This document shows positions 61,681 through 64,000 of a stretch of 64,000 nucleotides of DNA, in pieces; position 1 is the first letter of the stretch, and each line of letters opens with the position of its first letter. The position numbers and the translations under genes were made by a program. The DNA lies in the NCBI GenBank assembly GCA_963674555.1, contig OY771429.1, positions 992,001 through 1,056,000 of the forward strand, written 5' to 3'. The stretch is from JBGMEA01 sp963674555 (GTDB lineage Bacteria > Bacillota > Clostridia > Eubacteriales > Anaerofustaceae). The notes beneath the pieces were generated by a model. That model saw only the letters and a list, made by a program, of their open reading frames with translations. It did no database searches and was not told the origin of the DNA.

Positions 61681-63363
61681 ATGGCAACAAAAAATAAAAA
61701 ACTTGGCGAAATTCTGATCGACATCGGCGCGATTAACGAAGCGCAATTGGAGGAAGCATTAAAAGCATCCAAGGAAAATGAAAATCGATTGGGAGAAACG
61801 CTTCTCGATTTAGGTTTTTTGGATGAAGAAACTTTAGGAAAAGGCTTGGAATACATCTATCATCTTCCTTATATTGATCTTACTGCGCTGGAAGTCAACA
61901 AAGAAGCTTCAGGCATGATCACGGAAGCCTTGGCTAAGAAGCACAGTCTTTTACCGATAAAGAAAGCAGGAAAAGTGCTATCGATTGTTATGTTCGATCC
62001 TTTGAATTTCTATGCGATCGATGATGTGAAAAACACCAGTGGTATGCAAGTGCGTGTTGCAGGGATCGCTTCACAAAAAAGTATAGCGACTGCTATCGAT
62101 CGTTATTACGGCGGCGAGATTGCAGAAAAGGCTTTTGAAGATCTACGCAGAGAATATAGTGATTTAAATTTAGCCGATCTATCTGACATTTCAGACAGTG
62201 AAGTTGCAAATGCTCCTGTTGTACGCCTCATTAATTCGATCTTACAGAGAGCTATCAAATCAAATGCAAGTGATATCCACGTTGAGCCGATGGAAGATAA
62301 GCTAAAAATCAGATTCCGAATAGACGGTCAATTGCAAGAAGTCATGACTTCATCGATGTCAGTACATTCTGCCATTATCACCAGGATCAAAATCATGAGT
62401 CAACTTGACATATCAGAAAAAAGGATCCCACAGGACGGTCGTGTAGACACGACATTGAACGATAAACAAATCGATTTACGAATATCGATCCTACCGACGG
62501 TCTACGGTGAAAAAGCCGTTATACGTATACTGGGCGGAGCATCCGGACTTCTGACGATCAGCGACTTGGGATTTTCCGAAAACAATCTCGTTTTATTCAA
62601 TAAGATCACAAGCAGCTCCAATGGGATCATTTTGATTTCAGGGCCAACCGGTTCAGGTAAAACGACAACGCTGTATTCACTATTAAAAGAGATCAATAAA
62701 CCGAATGTGAATATCATTACCGTCGAAGACCCTGTAGAATATAAACTCGAAGGCATCAATCAAGTACAAGTCAATACAAAAGCCGGATTGACTTTCGCCA
62801 ACGGTTTACGCTCGATCTTAAGGCAAGACCCCGACATTATCATGGTCGGTGAAATAAGAGATACCGAGACGGCAGAGATCGCGATCAGAGCATCGATAAC
62901 CGGACATTTAGTCCTCAGTACGATCCATACGAATGACGCGCCATCATCGGTCACAAGACTTATTGACATGGGTATTGAACCATTTTTGGTTTCATCTTCG
63001 GTCGTAGGGGTCGTTGCACAAAGATTAGTCCGCAAGATCTGTCCGCGTTGCAAAACGGCTTACCGCCCTACACACAGCGAAATGCTTATGCTCAATATGA
63101 AGGAACCGGAGCCGTTGTATAAAGGCGAAGGCTGCGCTTACTGTAATTATTCGGGTTACAAAGGCAGACAAGGCATCCACGAGATCATGGTCGTAACAAA
63201 AGAGATCCGAGAACTTATCAGCAGACAGGCATCGCTTGATCAGTTGACACAAATGGCCATCAGACAAGGTACGGAAACATTAAAAGAAAGTTGTACAAAA
63301 TTAGTGCTTGCAGGTGTGACGACCATAGAAGAACTCATGCATGTAACGTATAGATTAGATTAA
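61681..63363 (+). CDS. pilB: pilus extension ATPase PilB, with MshEN-like N-terminus
   Basis: The assembly ATPase of type IV pili, 560 residues. The N-terminal 140 residues contain the twin pattern KLGEILIDIGAINEAQLEEAL and RLGETLLDLGFLDEETL, like the paired c-di-GMP-binding motifs of MshEN domains. The core has Walker A GPTGSGKTTT, the Asp box VEDPVEY, Walker B IMVGEIRDTET, the His box STIHTNDAPSS and the zinc Cys set (CPRC and CAYC). It directs extension of the pilus, while PilT (next gene) withdraws it. It starts after the divergent pilD gene with a 70-base gap. Confidence 0.94.
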   Translation: MATKNKKLGEILIDIGAINEAQLEEALKASKENENRLGETLLDLGFLDEETLGKGLEYIYHLPYIDLTALEVNKEASGMITEALAKKHSLLPIKKAGKVLSIVMFDPLNFYAIDDVKNTSGMQVRVAGIASQKSIATAIDRYYGGEIAEKAFEDLRREYSDLNLADLSDISDSEVANAPVVRLINSILQRAIKSNASDIHVEPMEDKLKIRFRIDGQLQEVMTSSMSVHSAIITRIKIMSQLDISEKRIPQDGRVDTTLNDKQIDLRISILPTVYGEKAVIRILGGASGLLTISDLGFSENNLVLFNKITSSSNGIILISGPTGSGKTTTLYSLLKEINKPNVNIITVEDPVEYKLEGINQVQVNTKAGLTFANGLRSILRQDPDIIMVGEIRDTETAEIAIRASITGHLVLSTIHTNDAPSSVTRLIDMGIEPFLVSSSVVGVVAQRLVRKICPRCKTAYRPTHSEMLMLNMKEPEPLYKGEGCAYCNYSGYKGRQGIHEIMVVTKEIRELISRQASLDQLTQMAIRQGTETLKESCTKLVLAGVTTIEELMHVTYRLD

Positions 63364-63409
63364 TTTGCTTATTTAAAAAAGCATAGGGGAAAGGATCGGG
63401 AATAATATT

Positions 63410-64000
63410 ATGACGATTGATGTTAAACAAGTGTTGAATTTAGCTACAGAACGTGATGCTTCCGATATCCATTTTACTGTCGGGCGTCCGCCTATATTAA
63501 GGATAAGAGGCGATTTAGTTCCTCTCAAGAGTACAGTATTAAGTCCTGAAGATGTAGAAAAGATTTGTTATTCGTTGATGAACGCGGACCAAATACTTAC
63601 GTTTGAAAAAGAAGGGCAAGTCGATTTTTCATGGTCGATACCGCAACTCAGCAGATACAGAGTAAATATCTACCGACAAAGACACAGTTGCGCTGCCGCG
63701 ATTAGGAGAATTTCAAACCAGATACCGACATTTGAAGAAATAGGGTTGCCACCAATTTTAAAACAGTTGGCGTTAAAACCCCGTGGAATGGTGCTTGTTA
63801 CAGGACCGACCGGCTCAGGTAAGTCAACAACACTAGCAGCGATGACAGGATATATCAATGAAAACAGACGCTGCCATGTCCTAACGATCGAGGAACCTAT
63901 CGAGTATATGCACAGACATAATCAATGCATCATCAATCAACGTGAAGTCGGCGCCGATACAAATAGTTTTGCCGCGGCCTTGCGATCCGCTTTACGTGAA
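63410..64000 (+). CDS. pilT: pilus retraction ATPase PilT, 3' end outside window
   Basis: The first 197 residues of a PilT-type ATPase, cut by the window end. It begins at ATG 63410 (site AGGGGAAAGG). Visible parts are the N-terminal PAS-like domain (ATERDASDIHFTVGRPPILRIRGDL), Walker A GPTGSGKSTT and the Asp box TIEEPIEYMH. It follows pilB with 46 bases, a usual pair. It is a second gene of this type next to the one at 40808, but with a perfect Walker A. The C-terminal half cannot be judged. Confidence 0.93.
   Translation, partial: MTIDVKQVLNLATERDASDIHFTVGRPPILRIRGDLVPLKSTVLSPEDVEKICYSLMNADQILTFEKEGQVDFSWSIPQLSRYRVNIYRQRHSCAAAIRRISNQIPTFEEIGLPPILKQLALKPRGMVLVTGPTGSGKSTTLAAMTGYINENRRCHVLTIEEPIEYMHRHNQCIINQREVGADTNSFAAALRSALRE

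Overview
The window looks like a chromosomal segment of a low-GC Gram-positive anaerobe (Bacillota, Clostridia-like). The signs are T-box and TPP leaders, a class B sortase with a PPxTG substrate, a SigH-type sigma factor, rubrerythrin, methanogen/clostridial-type nitrogenase genes with NifI regulators, and a large type IV pilus locus. The codes for UGA, UAA and UAG behave normally. No insertion sequence, phage module or CRISPR array is visible. The assignment is an inference from gene content; no rRNA or marker phylogeny is possible here.

Layout. 0-2.5 kb: end of an M29 aminopeptidase followed by two AT-rich membrane-anchored unknown genes, with decayed copies of the aminopeptidase 3' end between them. 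2.5-3.3 kb: TPP riboswitch and thiT. 3.5-11.6 kb: nifH-nifI1-nifI2-nifD-nifK, an ABC transporter of the iron/molybdate type and a nitrogenase-type [2Fe-2S] ferredoxin whose frame is broken at an A10 tract. nifE, nifN and nifB are not in the window. 11.8-21.4 kb: surface and lipoprotein genes, rubrerythrin, two serine tRNAs, sigH, typA, a His-rich protein, an orphan cobalamin riboswitch, trmD-rimM. 21.5-26 kb: a 1165-residue sortase substrate facing its probable sortase B, and a third serine tRNA. 26-28 kb: a corrinoid-type methyltransferase and a HAD phosphatase.

28.3-32.4 kb holds the most unusual locus: ispD followed by genes for E1-alpha, E1-beta and an E2-like protein of the 2-oxoacid dehydrogenase family. 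E1-beta has lost the conserved Glu and His of the active site. The E2-like protein has a subunit-binding domain but no lipoyl domain and no HxxxDG motif. The complex therefore cannot be a normal pyruvate or acetoin dehydrogenase and may have a new role, possibly linked to isoprenoid synthesis.

32.4-39.5 kb: T-box-hisS-aspS, a sugar-phosphate transferase, an SDR and a flavin oxidoreductase. 39.6-45.6 kb (minus strand): a compact pilus-like system with transglutaminase lipoprotein, PilC-like protein, four small membrane/pilin-like proteins, a PilT-like ATPase and a BTAD regulator with a degenerate GGDEF domain. 45.8-50.6 kb: an InlB-repeat surface protein and an active-looking GGDEF protein. 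51.1-64 kb: main type IV pilus locus (pilC, M, N, O, prepilins, pilA, pilD, pilB, pilT), which also carries an undescribed pair, a membrane coiled-coil protein and a soluble unknown protein. PilB begins with an MshEN-like region, which together with the two GGDEF-type proteins suggests c-di-GMP control of the pili.
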